A stretch of 64,000 bases of DNA. It comes from Pseudomonas sp. MWU16-30317 (GTDB lineage: Bacteria > Pseudomonadota > Gammaproteobacteria > Pseudomonadales > Pseudomonadaceae). The notes under the pieces were generated by a model. The model searched no databases. It saw only the letters and a list, made by a program, of their open reading frames with translations, and was not told where the DNA came from. The position numbers were made by a program, and so were the translations under genes. The stretch is taken from the NCBI RefSeq assembly GCF_020515695.1, contig NZ_JAIWJA010000005.1, positions 471,316-535,315 of the forward strand, in the 5' to 3' direction. Position 1 is the stretch's first letter. Every line of letters starts with the position of its first letter. Below are positions 16,742 through 25,595 of this stretch, in pieces.

Positions 16742-17527
16742 ATGAAACAGCATCGGTTGGCAGCGGCGATCGCCCTGGTTGGTTTGGTACTCGCAGGCTG
16801 CGATCAGCAGGCCAGTGTCGAGCTGAAAACACCGGCGCAGAAAGCTTCTTATGGTATCGGCCTGAACATGGGCAAGAGCCTGGCGCAAGAAGGCATGGAC
16901 GACCTGGATTCCAAGGCCGTGGCTCAAGGTATCGAAGATGCCGTGGGCAAAAAGCCTCAGAAACTCAAGGACGACGAATTGGTCGCCGCTTTTGCTGATC
17001 TGCAGAAGCGTGCTGAAGAGCGCATGACCAAGATGAGCGCCGAAGCTGAATCCGCCGGCAAGAAGTTCCTCGAAGAAAACGGCAAGAAGGATGGCGTGGT
17101 CACCACCGCTTCCGGCCTGCAGTATCAGATCATCAAGAAAGCCGACGGCGCTCAGCCCAAGCCGACTGACGTGGTCACCGTTCATTACGAAGGCAAGCTG
17201 ATCGACGGCAAGGTCTTCGACAGCTCCATCGAGCGCGGTAGCCCGATCGACCTGCCGGTCAGCGGCGTGATCCCGGGTTGGGTCGAAGGTCTGCAACTGA
17301 TGCACGTTGGCGAAAAGGTCAAACTGTTCATCCCGGCCAACCTGGCCTACGGTGCCCAGAGCCCGAGCCCGGCGATCCCTGCCAACTCGGTACTGGTCTT
17401 CGACCTGGAACTGATCGCTATCAAGGATCCGTCCAAGGCTGATGCCGGCGCACCTGAGCAGTCTCCGGAAGACGAAGACGCGCCAGATGACGCTCCAGCC
17501 GCACCGGCTGCGCCAGCCAAGAAGTAA
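16742..17527 (+). CDS. FKBP-type peptidyl-prolyl isomerase lipoprotein (FkpA/Mip-like)
   Basis: 261 residues from the ATG at 16742, with AAGGAA upstream. A lipoprotein signal is present (lipobox LAGC, cysteine near residue 20, aspartate next). Residues about 30-120 are the helical FKBP N-terminal dimerisation region, and about 125-225 the FKBP domain (VTVHYEGKLIDGKVFDSS, PGWVEGLQLMHVGEK, LAYG, NSVLVFDLELI). The tail is rich in D, E, A and P. It catalyses proline isomerisation and acts as a chaperone in the envelope. A strong terminator follows. Confidence 0.93.
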   Translation: MKQHRLAAAIALVGLVLAGCDQQASVELKTPAQKASYGIGLNMGKSLAQEGMDDLDSKAVAQGIEDAVGKKPQKLKDDELVAAFADLQKRAEERMTKMSAEAESAGKKFLEENGKKDGVVTTASGLQYQIIKKADGAQPKPTDVVTVHYEGKLIDGKVFDSSIERGSPIDLPVSGVIPGWVEGLQLMHVGEKVKLFIPANLAYGAQSPSPAIPANSVLVFDLELIAIKDPSKADAGAPEQSPEDEDAPDDAPAAPAAPAKK

Positions 17528-17546
17528 TTCTGCCTGGCTGTACTGC

Positions 17547-17580
17547 AAACGCCCCGTCTCGACGGGGCGTTTGCGTTTTT
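17547..17580 (+). terminator. Intrinsic terminator after the FKBP gene
   Basis: AAACGCCCCGTC and GACGGGGCGTTT form a twelve-pair stem with a two-base loop region (TC), followed by TGCGTTTTT. Confidence 0.9.
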
Positions 17581-17828
17581 GCGGTTCGCGTCGCTGATTT
17601 TTTCGAACCCCTGGAAATGGCTGTAGTCACAGCTGTACGCCCTCATGGACTAGCCCGTAAGTGGCTATCCAGTCAACGAAAATCTGTGTTTTTTATGTGA
17701 GTAAAAAACGCGCGATTTGTGTTCGGCCCTTGTATATCGGGGGCCTACAGGCCTAAATTCGCCTCTGTTCACAAGGTTATCCACAATATCTGTGGATAAC
17801 CTTTCCCCTATATTTTTCGGGAGGGTTC

Positions 17829-18275
17829 ATGAAAGCACCCTGGAGTTTCAGCCGTTTCCTGCCACTGGCCGAAAGGCTGCTGAGTCGTGGTCGTTTACCG
17901 GCATTGGTCTTCGCGGTGACGCGCAAGGTCAAGGGCCATAACCTCGGCAAACTGCGCGAGGATGTCGGCCTGCTGCAGGCGCTGTGCCTGGCTTACTGGC
18001 GCGGGGAATATCGCGCTATCAGTGGCAAGTCGATGCTGTCGATAGTGGCCGGTCTGCTGTATTTCGTCAGCCCCTTCGACGCCATTCCGGACTGGCTGGT
18101 GGGCGTGGGGATGCTCGATGACATCGCCGTGCTCAGTTGGGTGATGAAGGTGGTAGCGGACGAGCTTGAAGATTTCCGCGCCTGGCGCGCTCGCCAGTCG
18201 CCCGAAAAACTGCGCGTGCTCGAACGTGTGCCAAATGTCGAAGAGCCGCTGGAGCTGGATCCGCGCAAGGGTTGA
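17829..18275 (+). CDS. YkvA family (DUF1232) membrane protein
   Basis: 148 residues. The DUF1232 core is clear at about residues 70-110 (GLLYFVSPFDAIPDWLVGVG, LDDIAVLSWV), containing one or two membrane-associated segments. Function is unknown for the family. The gene is monocistronic, preceded by the AT-rich spacer after the FKBP terminator. The start at 17829 is preceded by GGGAGG. Confidence 0.85.
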   Translation: MKAPWSFSRFLPLAERLLSRGRLPALVFAVTRKVKGHNLGKLREDVGLLQALCLAYWRGEYRAISGKSMLSIVAGLLYFVSPFDAIPDWLVGVGMLDDIAVLSWVMKVVADELEDFRAWRARQSPEKLRVLERVPNVEEPLELDPRKG

Positions 18276-18613
18276 TCTGGCGAAAGTCCCAGCCGGCTCC
18301 TTTGCGAGCAGCGCTCCCGCACAGGGGCCACGTAGACGCATGGGAACGAGCTAGCGCGTGCGGCGGCGAATGGGCCAGGAGTGCTGACCAGTGACCGCCC
18401 AATCGCGCCGCACTCCAGGCCGCACCATGGCCCGCTAGTGGCTGGCGTTCGGTGATCATCGAGCTCATGGCTGGCGCCTTGCCATCAGCCTTGCAGGCGC
18501 CGATTACCGCCAATTCAAGGACAAATATCCCCTCCCTGAGATTCCGCTGTTAAGATAATCGCATTCAGGAATATGCCTATCGAGCACTCGTTTCGGGCGG
18601 ACAGGGGGATGTG
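18276..18613. other. Non-coding spacer with a degraded REP unit
   Basis: 338 bases without a supported gene. At about 18288-18328 a REP-like half (GGCTCCTTTGCGAGCAGCGC, then TCCCGCACAGG) is visible. The remainder must carry the promoter of the XRE gene. Nothing else is recognised. Confidence 0.5.
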
Positions 18614-18952
18614 ATGGGGATTCAGGTGATCAGTCGTGATGGCCAGCCGGAATACGCCGTGGTGCCATGGGCTGAATATCAGGCTTTGTTGGCAGCCGCA
18701 GGTCAGGCTACACCTGCGCTGGAGCCGACAGCGCATAGTGCGACGGCCAGCGAGGCTGGGCATCCTGCCTTCACTGAACTCGCCGCCCTGCGCGAAGCCA
18801 AGGGGCTTGAAGCCAATACCCTGGCGCGCGCCGTCGGCATCAGCCCGGCGTACCTGGCGATGATCGAAAGTGGCGAACGCGACCCCGATGCAGCGATCAA
18901 GCGCAGCCTGGCATGGGAGTTGGGGGTGCCGGGCTGGAGGGAGGCATCATGA
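18614..18952 (+). CDS. Small XRE-type HTH protein
   Basis: 112 residues from the ATG at 18614 (a GTG directly before it is also possible). Residues about 1-30 (VISRDGQPEYAVVPWAEYQA) resemble the beta-hairpin seen at the head of Phd-like antitoxins, and residues about 58-108 are a compact HTH (LREAKGLEANTLARAVGIS, YLAMIESGERDP). Its stop overlaps the start of the next gene (ATGA), so they form an operon. An antitoxin-like or transcriptional role is possible but unproven. Confidence 0.7.
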   Translation: MGIQVISRDGQPEYAVVPWAEYQALLAAAGQATPALEPTAHSATASEAGHPAFTELAALREAKGLEANTLARAVGISPAYLAMIESGERDPDAAIKRSLAWELGVPGWREAS

Positions 18953-19320
18953 GCGTGCGTATCAGCCGCCAGCAATGGGACGGCTTGTTGGGCGAGCTGG
19001 ACCACGCCCGTCGGCAACGGCATCTGCTCACCTATCGTGCTCTGCTCGAGCGCTTGCAGTTTCCCACGCCCGCCATGCAGACCTTGACCGCAGCCCTTGA
19101 ACATCTGGCCTCGCTGGACGCGAAAGCCGAGCAGCCGATTCGCAGCTCATTAGTCATCAGCCAGGGCGCGAGCCGTTTGCCGCGCCCTGGCTTTTTCGAA
19201 TGCGTCGAACGCCTCGGGCGCTTTTCCGGACCCTCGGATGGTGTTGCAGCTGCCTCCTGGCATGCCTCCGAAGTGGTACGGGTGTTCGAGTACAGCTATC
19301 CCGAGCAGTGCGCTTCCTGA
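18949..19320 (+). CDS. Hypothetical protein coupled to the XRE gene
   Basis: 123 residues from the ATG that overlaps the stop of the XRE gene by four bases. I do not recognise a domain. The N-terminal half is helical and basic (QQWDGLLGELDHARRQRHLL, RALLERLQF). The C-terminal half holds PRPGFFECVERLGRF and ends with VVRVFEYSYPEQCAS. Coupled translation implies a shared function with the HTH protein. It does not resemble the RelE or HipA toxins that I would expect for a classical toxin-antitoxin pair. Confidence 0.7.
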   Translation: MSVRISRQQWDGLLGELDHARRQRHLLTYRALLERLQFPTPAMQTLTAALEHLASLDAKAEQPIRSSLVISQGASRLPRPGFFECVERLGRFSGPSDGVAAASWHASEVVRVFEYSYPEQCAS

Positions 19321-19376
19321 TCGACCTTGCTGGCCTGTCGTAGACGCGAGTGTGCGAGGGGTTCACGCTCAGCCGC

Positions 19377-19754
19377 TCAGGGCCGTGCCAGGTGCCAGAC
19401 GTCCCCCTCATTGTCACCTGTGGTTTCGCCAGGCTTGCTGTCCTGATACCAGGTGTACAGCGGCTGGCCCTTGTAGGCCCACTGCAAGGCGCCATCTCGG
19501 CGGGTGATCACTGTCCAGTCCCCATGCGGCTGCGCGCCGTCCGGTGCCAGCAAAGCCGGCCATTTTTGCAGGCAGTTGCCGTTGCACAGCGACTGGCCGT
19601 TCTTGTCGCGCTCGAAGGTGTAGAGCGTCATCCCCTTGCCATCGACCAGCACCGGGCCCTTGTCGGTCTGCGCTGAAGTCGCCGGAGCCATCGCGGAGCC
19701 ACAGGCGCTGAGGCTGCACAGGGACAACAAGGCCAGGTAGGGCAAAAGACGCAT
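19377..19754 (-). CDS. COG4315-type secreted repeat lipoprotein
   Basis: 125 residues. A lipoprotein signal with lipobox LSAC (cysteine 18) is followed by the COG4315 pattern: GKGMTLYTFERDKNG, then CNGNCLQKWPALLAP, and the YKGQPLYTWYQDSKPG repeat. These small envelope lipoproteins have no established biochemical role. The gene is convergent with the 18949 gene and monocistronic. Confidence 0.85.
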   Translation of the reverse strand: MRLLPYLALLSLCSLSACGSAMAPATSAQTDKGPVLVDGKGMTLYTFERDKNGQSLCNGNCLQKWPALLAPDGAQPHGDWTVITRRDGALQWAYKGQPLYTWYQDSKPGETTGDNEGDVWHLARP

Positions 19755-20218
19755 TGAAGCTCCGGGAGTGGGGCGAGGAGGATAAATATTGTATCGGGAG
19801 CCTCGCAGGAATCTTTAGGGGGAAGGTTTACTGCTGTGAGGTCTCAGAGGTGTGCTGGAGCGCTGCTCGGCCATCAAGTTTGCGCAAACAATGTCCGCAT
19901 TTTTGAATGAGGGGACGGCTTGTCGATACCTGTTCACGACAGGGTGAGCGCTGTGGGGCACAGGGAGTAAATAGGGAGCGTAAAGAACTTTACAGCGGTC
20001 GACAAGTTGAAAAAATAATAGTGTTAATTGATTTACGAATTGCCTGATTTTAAAAGTATAAATACGAAAATTCCGACGCTTCTTGGCCGTTTGCCAAAAG
20101 GATGAATATTGCTTTTGATTACTGGACATCAAACAAGTGGAATCTATACTGGCTTCGTGCGCAGGACTATGAATGATCACGGCTGGCATGAATGCAAATA
20201 TTGCCAAGGGAGATTTTT
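19755..20218. other. A+T-rich intergenic region upstream of the FAD oxidase
   Basis: 464 bases with markedly higher A+T than the flanks, especially 19980-20120. I see no gene that I would support. It should carry the promoters of the leftward lipoprotein gene and of the FAD oxidase. The composition change begins here and continues through the oxidase, suggesting a transferred segment. Confidence 0.5.
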
Positions 20219-21871
20219 ATGTCGGAATATACACTCATCAGTCGTACCGATAATCGCTTTGAAACACTAAAAAAAGGCTTCAATTTACGCTGGCCGGGTA
20301 ATGGGCAGGGTGCCGATTTTATCTATATCTGCAGCACTGAGGCGTCAGTCTGGGCAGCGGCTAATGACGCGTTGAAAAAAAATTATCGCATCACGGTGCG
20401 CAGCGGCGGCCATTGCTACGAAGGGTTGGTGTCGAATAAATTAGCGGATCAGAAGAGTCAGAAGCTGGCCATTATCGACCTTGGCTTGATGTCAGGTATT
20501 GAATTCGACGAAAACGGCGGTTTGCGATCTCGTTATAACGAAAGCGTCAAATACAAATTTCGCCTTTCGTCCGGCAATCAGAACTGGGACGGTTATACGG
20601 CGCTTTATAAAATGGCTAACCGCACGATTCCAGGCGGTTCATGTTATTCCGTCGGTGCAGGAGGGCACATCAGTGGTGGCGGTTATGGACTGCTGTCACG
20701 TATGCACGGCTTGACGGTGGACTGGCTGAGCGGCGTGGATATCCTGGTGCCCAACCTGGCCGGAGACGCATTGGAGGTCAGGCATGTTCACGCCGACAGT
20801 GATGAGTCGAATGGGGAGCGCGACCTCTTCATAGCCTGTCGCGGGGCCGGAGGAGGTAACTTTGGTATTATTCTCAACTATTACTTCAAGGAACTGCCTC
20901 AGGCACCGCAGCAGGCTTATTTGCTTTCTTTGGCTTGGCCTTGGAGTGCATTTGATAGTAAAGCTAAACTGGGCCACTTTTTGAACGAGTACTGGCGCTG
21001 GTTCAGTGACAATGATGAGCATTGGAATAGTAACGAAATAGGCAAGGCCAATGGTGGCTTGTTTACTTTGCTGAAAATCCAGCATCGCTCGACCGGCGAT
21101 ATCAATTTGTTGATCCAGTACACCGGGATGGACGGTAGGGTGGACGGCGAGCGGCAAACGGATCCGCTGATCGACTTCGTTACCCGTATGAACCAGGCAG
21201 CGGGTAGTAATGCCTTTGTCACCCCTCAGGATGCCTTGTACGGTCCCATACGAACACGTCATCTCACAGAACCGCTGAATGACGTCTTGCAAGATGCCAG
21301 GCTGATGGACTGGCTGCACCTGACCCAAACGTTGAATGGTTCAGGAAATAACCAGTATGGTAAATACAAGTCCTTTTATCAGATCAATGATTTTTCCGAC
21401 TTCGAGATCGGCGCCATCTGGCGATATTTCAACCAGCAGGACGATGCCATTCTCAATCAGGCATTGCTACAAATTGACTCTTATGGCGGCTGCGTCAACA
21501 TCAATAATGAACAGGAAACCCCAACCTCTGTCTACCAGCGGCGTTCACTGCTGAAATCGCAGCTTCAGGTTTATTGGAGTGATCCGACGCATGAGCAGCA
21601 TTGTGTTGACTGGTGTCGTGATTTCTACAGGGCTTTTTTTGAGCAGCAGGGCGGCAAGCCGTTTCAAGACAATCAGCGTTATGAGGGGTGTTACATAAAC
21701 TATCCGGATGTGGATATGAAATATACGGACGATAGCCATGAGGTCGTCGATACACGATGGCTCGAGCTGTATTACGGTGACAAGCGGCAGAAGCTGATCG
21801 AGACCAAACAGAAGTTTGATCCTAAAAATATTTTCCGCAGTGAGCTTTCCATACCGCTAGCGCATCCTTAG
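20219..21871 (+). CDS. Berberine-bridge-type FAD-linked oxidase
   Basis: 550 residues from the ATG at 20219, preceded by AAGGGAG; an in-frame ATG nine codons earlier lacks a site. It has the FAD_binding_4 (PCMH) fold with both residues used for bicovalent flavin attachment in this family: a histidine in RSGGHCYEG and a cysteine in GGSCYSVGAGGHISGGGYG. A C-terminal BBE segment is present (CYINYPDVDMKY, FDPKNIFRSELSIPL). Members oxidise alcohols, sugars or alkaloid-like compounds with O2. The codon use is richer in A/T than the neighbours, which suggests acquisition. No partner genes are seen, so the substrate is unknown. Confidence 0.85.
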   Translation: MSEYTLISRTDNRFETLKKGFNLRWPGNGQGADFIYICSTEASVWAAANDALKKNYRITVRSGGHCYEGLVSNKLADQKSQKLAIIDLGLMSGIEFDENGGLRSRYNESVKYKFRLSSGNQNWDGYTALYKMANRTIPGGSCYSVGAGGHISGGGYGLLSRMHGLTVDWLSGVDILVPNLAGDALEVRHVHADSDESNGERDLFIACRGAGGGNFGIILNYYFKELPQAPQQAYLLSLAWPWSAFDSKAKLGHFLNEYWRWFSDNDEHWNSNEIGKANGGLFTLLKIQHRSTGDINLLIQYTGMDGRVDGERQTDPLIDFVTRMNQAAGSNAFVTPQDALYGPIRTRHLTEPLNDVLQDARLMDWLHLTQTLNGSGNNQYGKYKSFYQINDFSDFEIGAIWRYFNQQDDAILNQALLQIDSYGGCVNINNEQETPTSVYQRRSLLKSQLQVYWSDPTHEQHCVDWCRDFYRAFFEQQGGKPFQDNQRYEGCYINYPDVDMKYTDDSHEVVDTRWLELYYGDKRQKLIETKQKFDPKNIFRSELSIPLAHP

Positions 21872-21889
21872 GGATACCCCAGAAACAGC

Positions 21890-21912
21890 AAAGCCCCAAT
21901 AAATGGGGCTTT
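21890..21912. terminator. Bidirectional terminator between FAD oxidase and tRNA-Asn
   Basis: AAAGCCCCA and TGGGGCTTT form a nine-pair stem with a five-base loop and A/T runs on both sides. It can serve both the rightward oxidase gene and the leftward tRNA. Confidence 0.75.
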
Positions 21913-21918
21913 CAAAGC

Positions 21919-21994
21919 TGGCTCCGTGACCAGGACTCGAACCTGGGACCCAATGATTAACAGTCATTTGCTCTACCGACTGAGCTATCACGGA
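21919..21994 (-). tRNA. tRNA-Asn (anticodon GTT)
   Basis: The 76-base cloverleaf read on the minus strand starts TCCGTGATAGCTCAG, has the anticodon loop CTGTTAA, the GGTTCGAGTCC T arm, and an encoded CCA end. Confidence 0.97.
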
Positions 21995-22062
21995 ATTTGC
22001 ATGCATGTTACTGATTGCTAAGGAGAAGTCAAGCTTTCACCCGACCTCTCCCGCGCTTACAG

Positions 22063-23259
22063 TTACAGAACAGCCAGAATCGCCTGGGTCACCTTGCCGA
22101 TGTTGCTGCGGTTCAGAGCGGCGACGCAGATCCGGCCGGTGTCCAGTGCATAGATGCCAAACTCGGTGCGCAGGCGTGCGACCTGCTCGACGCTCAGGCC
22201 CGAGTAGGAAAACATGCCGACCTGGCGACCGACGAAGCTGAAGTCGCGACCGGCGCTGTTGCCGGCCAGGGCGTCGACCATCGCGGTGCGCATGGCTTTG
22301 ATGCGTTGGCGCATCTCGCCCAGCTCGGCTTCCCACTGTGCGCGCAGCTCGGGGCTGGCGAGGACCGCCGACACGATGCTGGCGCCGTGGGTCGGCGGGT
22401 TGGAATAGTTGGTGCGGATCACGCGCTTGATTTGCGACAGCACACGGCTGCTTTCATCCTTGGAATCGGTGACGATCGACAGCGCGCCGACACGTTCGCC
22501 GTATAGCGAGAACGATTTGGAAAACGAGCTCGAGACGAAGAAGCTCAGCCCCGACTCGGCGAACAGGCGCACGGCGGCGGCGTCTTCGTAGATGCCATCG
22601 CCGAAGCCCTGGTAGGCCATATCGAGGAATGGCACGTGGCCCTTGGCCTTGACCACATCGAGGACGTTCTGCCAATCCGCTGCGTTCAGTTCCACGCCAG
22701 TGGGGTTGTGGCAGCAAGCATGCAGCACGACGATCGAACCGGACGGCAGCGCCTGCAGGTCTTCGAGCATGCCGGAACGGTTGACGTCATTGCTGGTCGC
22801 ATCATAGTAACGGTAGTTCTGCACCGGGAAGCCGGCAGTCTCGAACAGCGCCCTGTGGTTTTCCCAGCTTGGGTCGCTGATGGCGACGATGGCATCGGGC
22901 TTGATCTGCTTGAGGAAGTCGGCGCCCAGCTTCAGAGCGCCGGTGCCGCCGACGGCTTGTGCAGTGATGACGCGGGCGCTGCCGATCAGTGGCGAGTCGA
23001 CACCGAACAGCAGGGTCTGCACGGCCTGGTCATAGGCGGCGATACCGTCGATCGGCAAATAGCCACGGGCGGCATGAGCGGCCACACGCGTCGCCTCCGC
23101 TTCGATCACGGCGCGCAGCAGGGGAATTCGCCCCTCTTCGTTGCAGTAAACGCCTACACCCAGATTGACCTTGTCGGTACGGGTATCGGCGTTGAACGCT
23201 TCGTTGAGGCCCAGGATAGGATCGCGGGGTGCCAATGGGACAGCGGAAAACAGGCTCAT
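22063..23259 (-). CDS. Class I aminotransferase (aspartate/aromatic type)
   Basis: 398 residues, the usual length. The fold-type I aminotransferase pattern is complete: NLGVGVYCNEEGRIPLL, GYLPIDGIAAYDQAV, the HACCHNPTG segment, DMAYQGFGDG, and the PLP lysine in SSSFSKSFSLYGERVGAL, with substrate arginine residues near the C-terminus. It transfers amino groups between aspartate, glutamate or aromatic amino acids and 2-oxoglutarate in the cytosol. It is divergent from uvrB, as in other pseudomonads. Aspartate versus aromatic preference cannot be settled from sequence alone. Confidence 0.93.
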   Translation of the reverse strand: MSLFSAVPLAPRDPILGLNEAFNADTRTDKVNLGVGVYCNEEGRIPLLRAVIEAEATRVAAHAARGYLPIDGIAAYDQAVQTLLFGVDSPLIGSARVITAQAVGGTGALKLGADFLKQIKPDAIVAISDPSWENHRALFETAGFPVQNYRYYDATSNDVNRSGMLEDLQALPSGSIVVLHACCHNPTGVELNAADWQNVLDVVKAKGHVPFLDMAYQGFGDGIYEDAAAVRLFAESGLSFFVSSSFSKSFSLYGERVGALSIVTDSKDESSRVLSQIKRVIRTNYSNPPTHGASIVSAVLASPELRAQWEAELGEMRQRIKAMRTAMVDALAGNSAGRDFSFVGRQVGMFSYSGLSVEQVARLRTEFGIYALDTGRICVAALNRSNIGKVTQAILAVL

Positions 23260-23488
23260 TTTGACCGTGGCTCTGATTTAGGATGATAAAGGACACGCGC
23301 TCGAGTGAATGCACTGGAGCGGTGCACGAACGGGGAGTCAGTATAGTGATCCTTGGGAAACACGGCGACAGGTTGCACCGAGTTTTACCTTTAATTTTTC
23401 CATTTATTTCACCCGCCTTCGAGGTGCCGGCAAAAACTGCCCGGTTGCCCCTTGAAAGCGTGCTTTAGCGGCACCACTTTGATACAAG

Positions 23489-23508
23489 TACTGTTTATAA
23501 ATACAGGT
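23489..23508. promoter_or_regulatory. LexA (SOS) box upstream of uvrB
   Basis: CTGT, eight bases of A/T (TTATAAAT), then ACAG matches the LexA operator of gamma-proteobacteria. It lies about 63 bases ahead of the uvrB ATG and overlaps a plausible promoter (TTGATA at 23479-23484), so uvrB is predicted to be SOS-induced. The 311-base spacer 23260-23570 contains no gene. Confidence 0.85.
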
Positions 23509-23570
23509 TGGCCGATGTCGGGCTACCTGCCCCTTGTCGCCTGGGCGAGGGTCGCCACTCAGAGGTCCTC

Positions 23571-25586
23571 ATGTCCGAATTCCAGTTGGTCACCCGTTTC
23601 GAACCCGCCGGCGATCAGCCTGAAGCCATCCGCCAGATGGTCGAGGGCATCGAGGCCGGTCTTGCGCACCAGACGCTGCTTGGGGTGACCGGGTCGGGCA
23701 AGACCTTCAGTATCGCCAACGTCATTGCCCAAGTGCAGCGGCCGACCATGGTGCTGGCGCCCAACAAGACCCTCGCGGCTCAGCTGTACGGCGAGTTCAA
23801 GGCGTTTTTTCCGAACAACGCCGTGGAGTATTTCGTCTCGTACTACGACTACTACCAGCCCGAAGCCTATGTGCCGTCGTCGGATACCTTTATCGAGAAA
23901 GACGCCTCGATCAACGACCACATCGAGCAGATGCGCCTGTCCGCCACCAAGGCTCTGCTCGAACGCAAGGACGCCATCATTGTCACCACGGTGTCGTGCA
24001 TCTACGGCCTGGGCAGCCCCGAGACTTATCTGAAGATGGTCCTGCACGTCGACCGCGGCGACAAGCTCGACCAGCGCGCGCTGCTGCGCCGCCTTACCGA
24101 CCTGCAATACACCCGCAACGAGATGGATTTCGCCCGCGCCACCTTCCGCGTGCGTGGCGATGTGATCGATATCTTCCCGGCGGAATCGGACCTCGAAGCC
24201 ATCCGCATCGAGCTGTTCGACGACGAAGTGGAAAACATCTCGGCGTTCGATCCCCTGACCGGTGAGCTCATCCGCCGTCTGCCCCGTTTCACCTTCTACC
24301 CCAAGAGCCACTACGTGACGCCGCGCGAAACGTTGCTCGACGCCGTCGAAGGCATCAAGGAGGAGTTGCAGGAGCGCCTCGAGTACTTGCGCACCGCTAA
24401 CAAGCTGGTGGAAGCCCAGCGGCTGGAGCAGCGCACGCGCTTCGACCTGGAAATGATCATGGAGCTGGGCTATTGCAACGGCATCGAAAACTACTCGCGC
24501 TACCTGTCAGGCCGTGCGTCCGGGGCGCCGCCACCGACCTTGTTCGATTATCTGCCGGATGACGCCTTGCTGGTCATCGACGAATCCCACGTCAGCGTTC
24601 CGCAGGTGGGTGCAATGTACAAGGGCGACCGTTCCCGCAAGGAGACCTTGGTGGAGTACGGTTTCCGTCTGCCTTCGGCGCTGGATAACCGGCCGATGCG
24701 CTTCGATGAATGGGAGCAGGTGAGCCCGCAGACCATTTTCGTTTCGGCGACGCCGGGCAACTATGAGGCGGAGCACGCCGGGCGGACCATCGAGATGGTG
24801 GTGCGGCCGACCGGGCTGGTGGACCCGCAGATCGAGATTCGCCCTGCAACCACCCAGGTCGACGACCTGCTGTCGGAGATCCGCAAGCGCGTGGCCCTCG
24901 ACCAGCGAGTGCTGGCGACCACGCTGACCAAGCGCATGGCCGAGGATCTGGCGGACTATCTGGCCGATCACGACGTCAAGGTGCGCTACCTGCACTCGGA
25001 CATCGATACCGTGGAGCGCGTCGAGATCATCCGCGACCTGCGCCTGGGTACCTTCGATGTGCTGGTGGGCATCAACCTGCTGCGTGAAGGTCTGGACATG
25101 CCGGAAGTGGCGCTGGTGGCGATCCTCGATGCCGACAAGGAGGGCTTCCTGCGTTCCGAGCGTTCGTTGATCCAGACCATCGGTCGGGCCGCGCGCAACC
25201 TTGAAGGTCGCGCGATTCTGTATGCCGACCGGATCACCGGGTCGATGGAGCGCGCGATTGGCGAGACCGAACGGCGGCGCGAAAAGCAGATCGCGTTCAA
25301 CACCCTGCACGGCATCATTCCGGTGGGGGTGGTCAAGGATGTCGCCGATATCATGGAAGGCGCCACCGTGCCCGGTTCGCGCAGCAAGAAGCGCAAAGGC
25401 ATGGCCAAGGCCGCGGAAGAGAATGCCAAGTACGAGGCCGAGCTGCGCTCGCCCAGCGAGATCAACAAGCGAATCCGCGTCTTGGAGGAGAAGATGTACC
25501 AATTGGCCCGCGACCTGGAGTTCGAAGCCGCCGCGCAGACCCGCGACGAGGTCGCCAAGCTGCGTGAGCGCTTGTTGACGGTGTAA
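23571..25586 (+). CDS. uvrB: Excinuclease ABC subunit B (UvrB)
   Basis: 671 residues from the ATG at 23571, preceded by AGAGG. The Walker A motif GVTGSGKTF is near residue 40, the beta-hairpin YYDYYQPEAYVP near 95, the helicase motif DESHVSVPQ near 340, and the C-terminal helicase motifs (REGLDMPEVALV, QTIGRAARN) precede the terminal UVR motif that binds UvrC. It is the damage-verification subunit of nucleotide excision repair. A LexA box precedes it and a REP array follows. Confidence 0.98.
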   Translation: MSEFQLVTRFEPAGDQPEAIRQMVEGIEAGLAHQTLLGVTGSGKTFSIANVIAQVQRPTMVLAPNKTLAAQLYGEFKAFFPNNAVEYFVSYYDYYQPEAYVPSSDTFIEKDASINDHIEQMRLSATKALLERKDAIIVTTVSCIYGLGSPETYLKMVLHVDRGDKLDQRALLRRLTDLQYTRNEMDFARATFRVRGDVIDIFPAESDLEAIRIELFDDEVENISAFDPLTGELIRRLPRFTFYPKSHYVTPRETLLDAVEGIKEELQERLEYLRTANKLVEAQRLEQRTRFDLEMIMELGYCNGIENYSRYLSGRASGAPPPTLFDYLPDDALLVIDESHVSVPQVGAMYKGDRSRKETLVEYGFRLPSALDNRPMRFDEWEQVSPQTIFVSATPGNYEAEHAGRTIEMVVRPTGLVDPQIEIRPATTQVDDLLSEIRKRVALDQRVLATTLTKRMAEDLADYLADHDVKVRYLHSDIDTVERVEIIRDLRLGTFDVLVGINLLREGLDMPEVALVAILDADKEGFLRSERSLIQTIGRAARNLEGRAILYADRITGSMERAIGETERRREKQIAFNTLHGIIPVGVVKDVADIMEGATVPGSRSKKRKGMAKAAEENAKYEAELRSPSEINKRIRVLEEKMYQLARDLEFEAAAQTRDEVAKLRERLLTV

Positions 25587-25595
25587 GTCAGGGAG

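Noticed and set aside
18614..19320. Classical type II toxin-antitoxin pair
   Set aside because: The XRE-like gene and its coupled partner have the right layout, but the partner has no known toxin motif, so the functional label is not supported.
19815..20207. 130-codon minus-strand frame upstream of the FAD oxidase
   Set aside because: No ribosome-binding site, no recognisable domain, and it spans the A+T-rich promoter region of two flanking genes.
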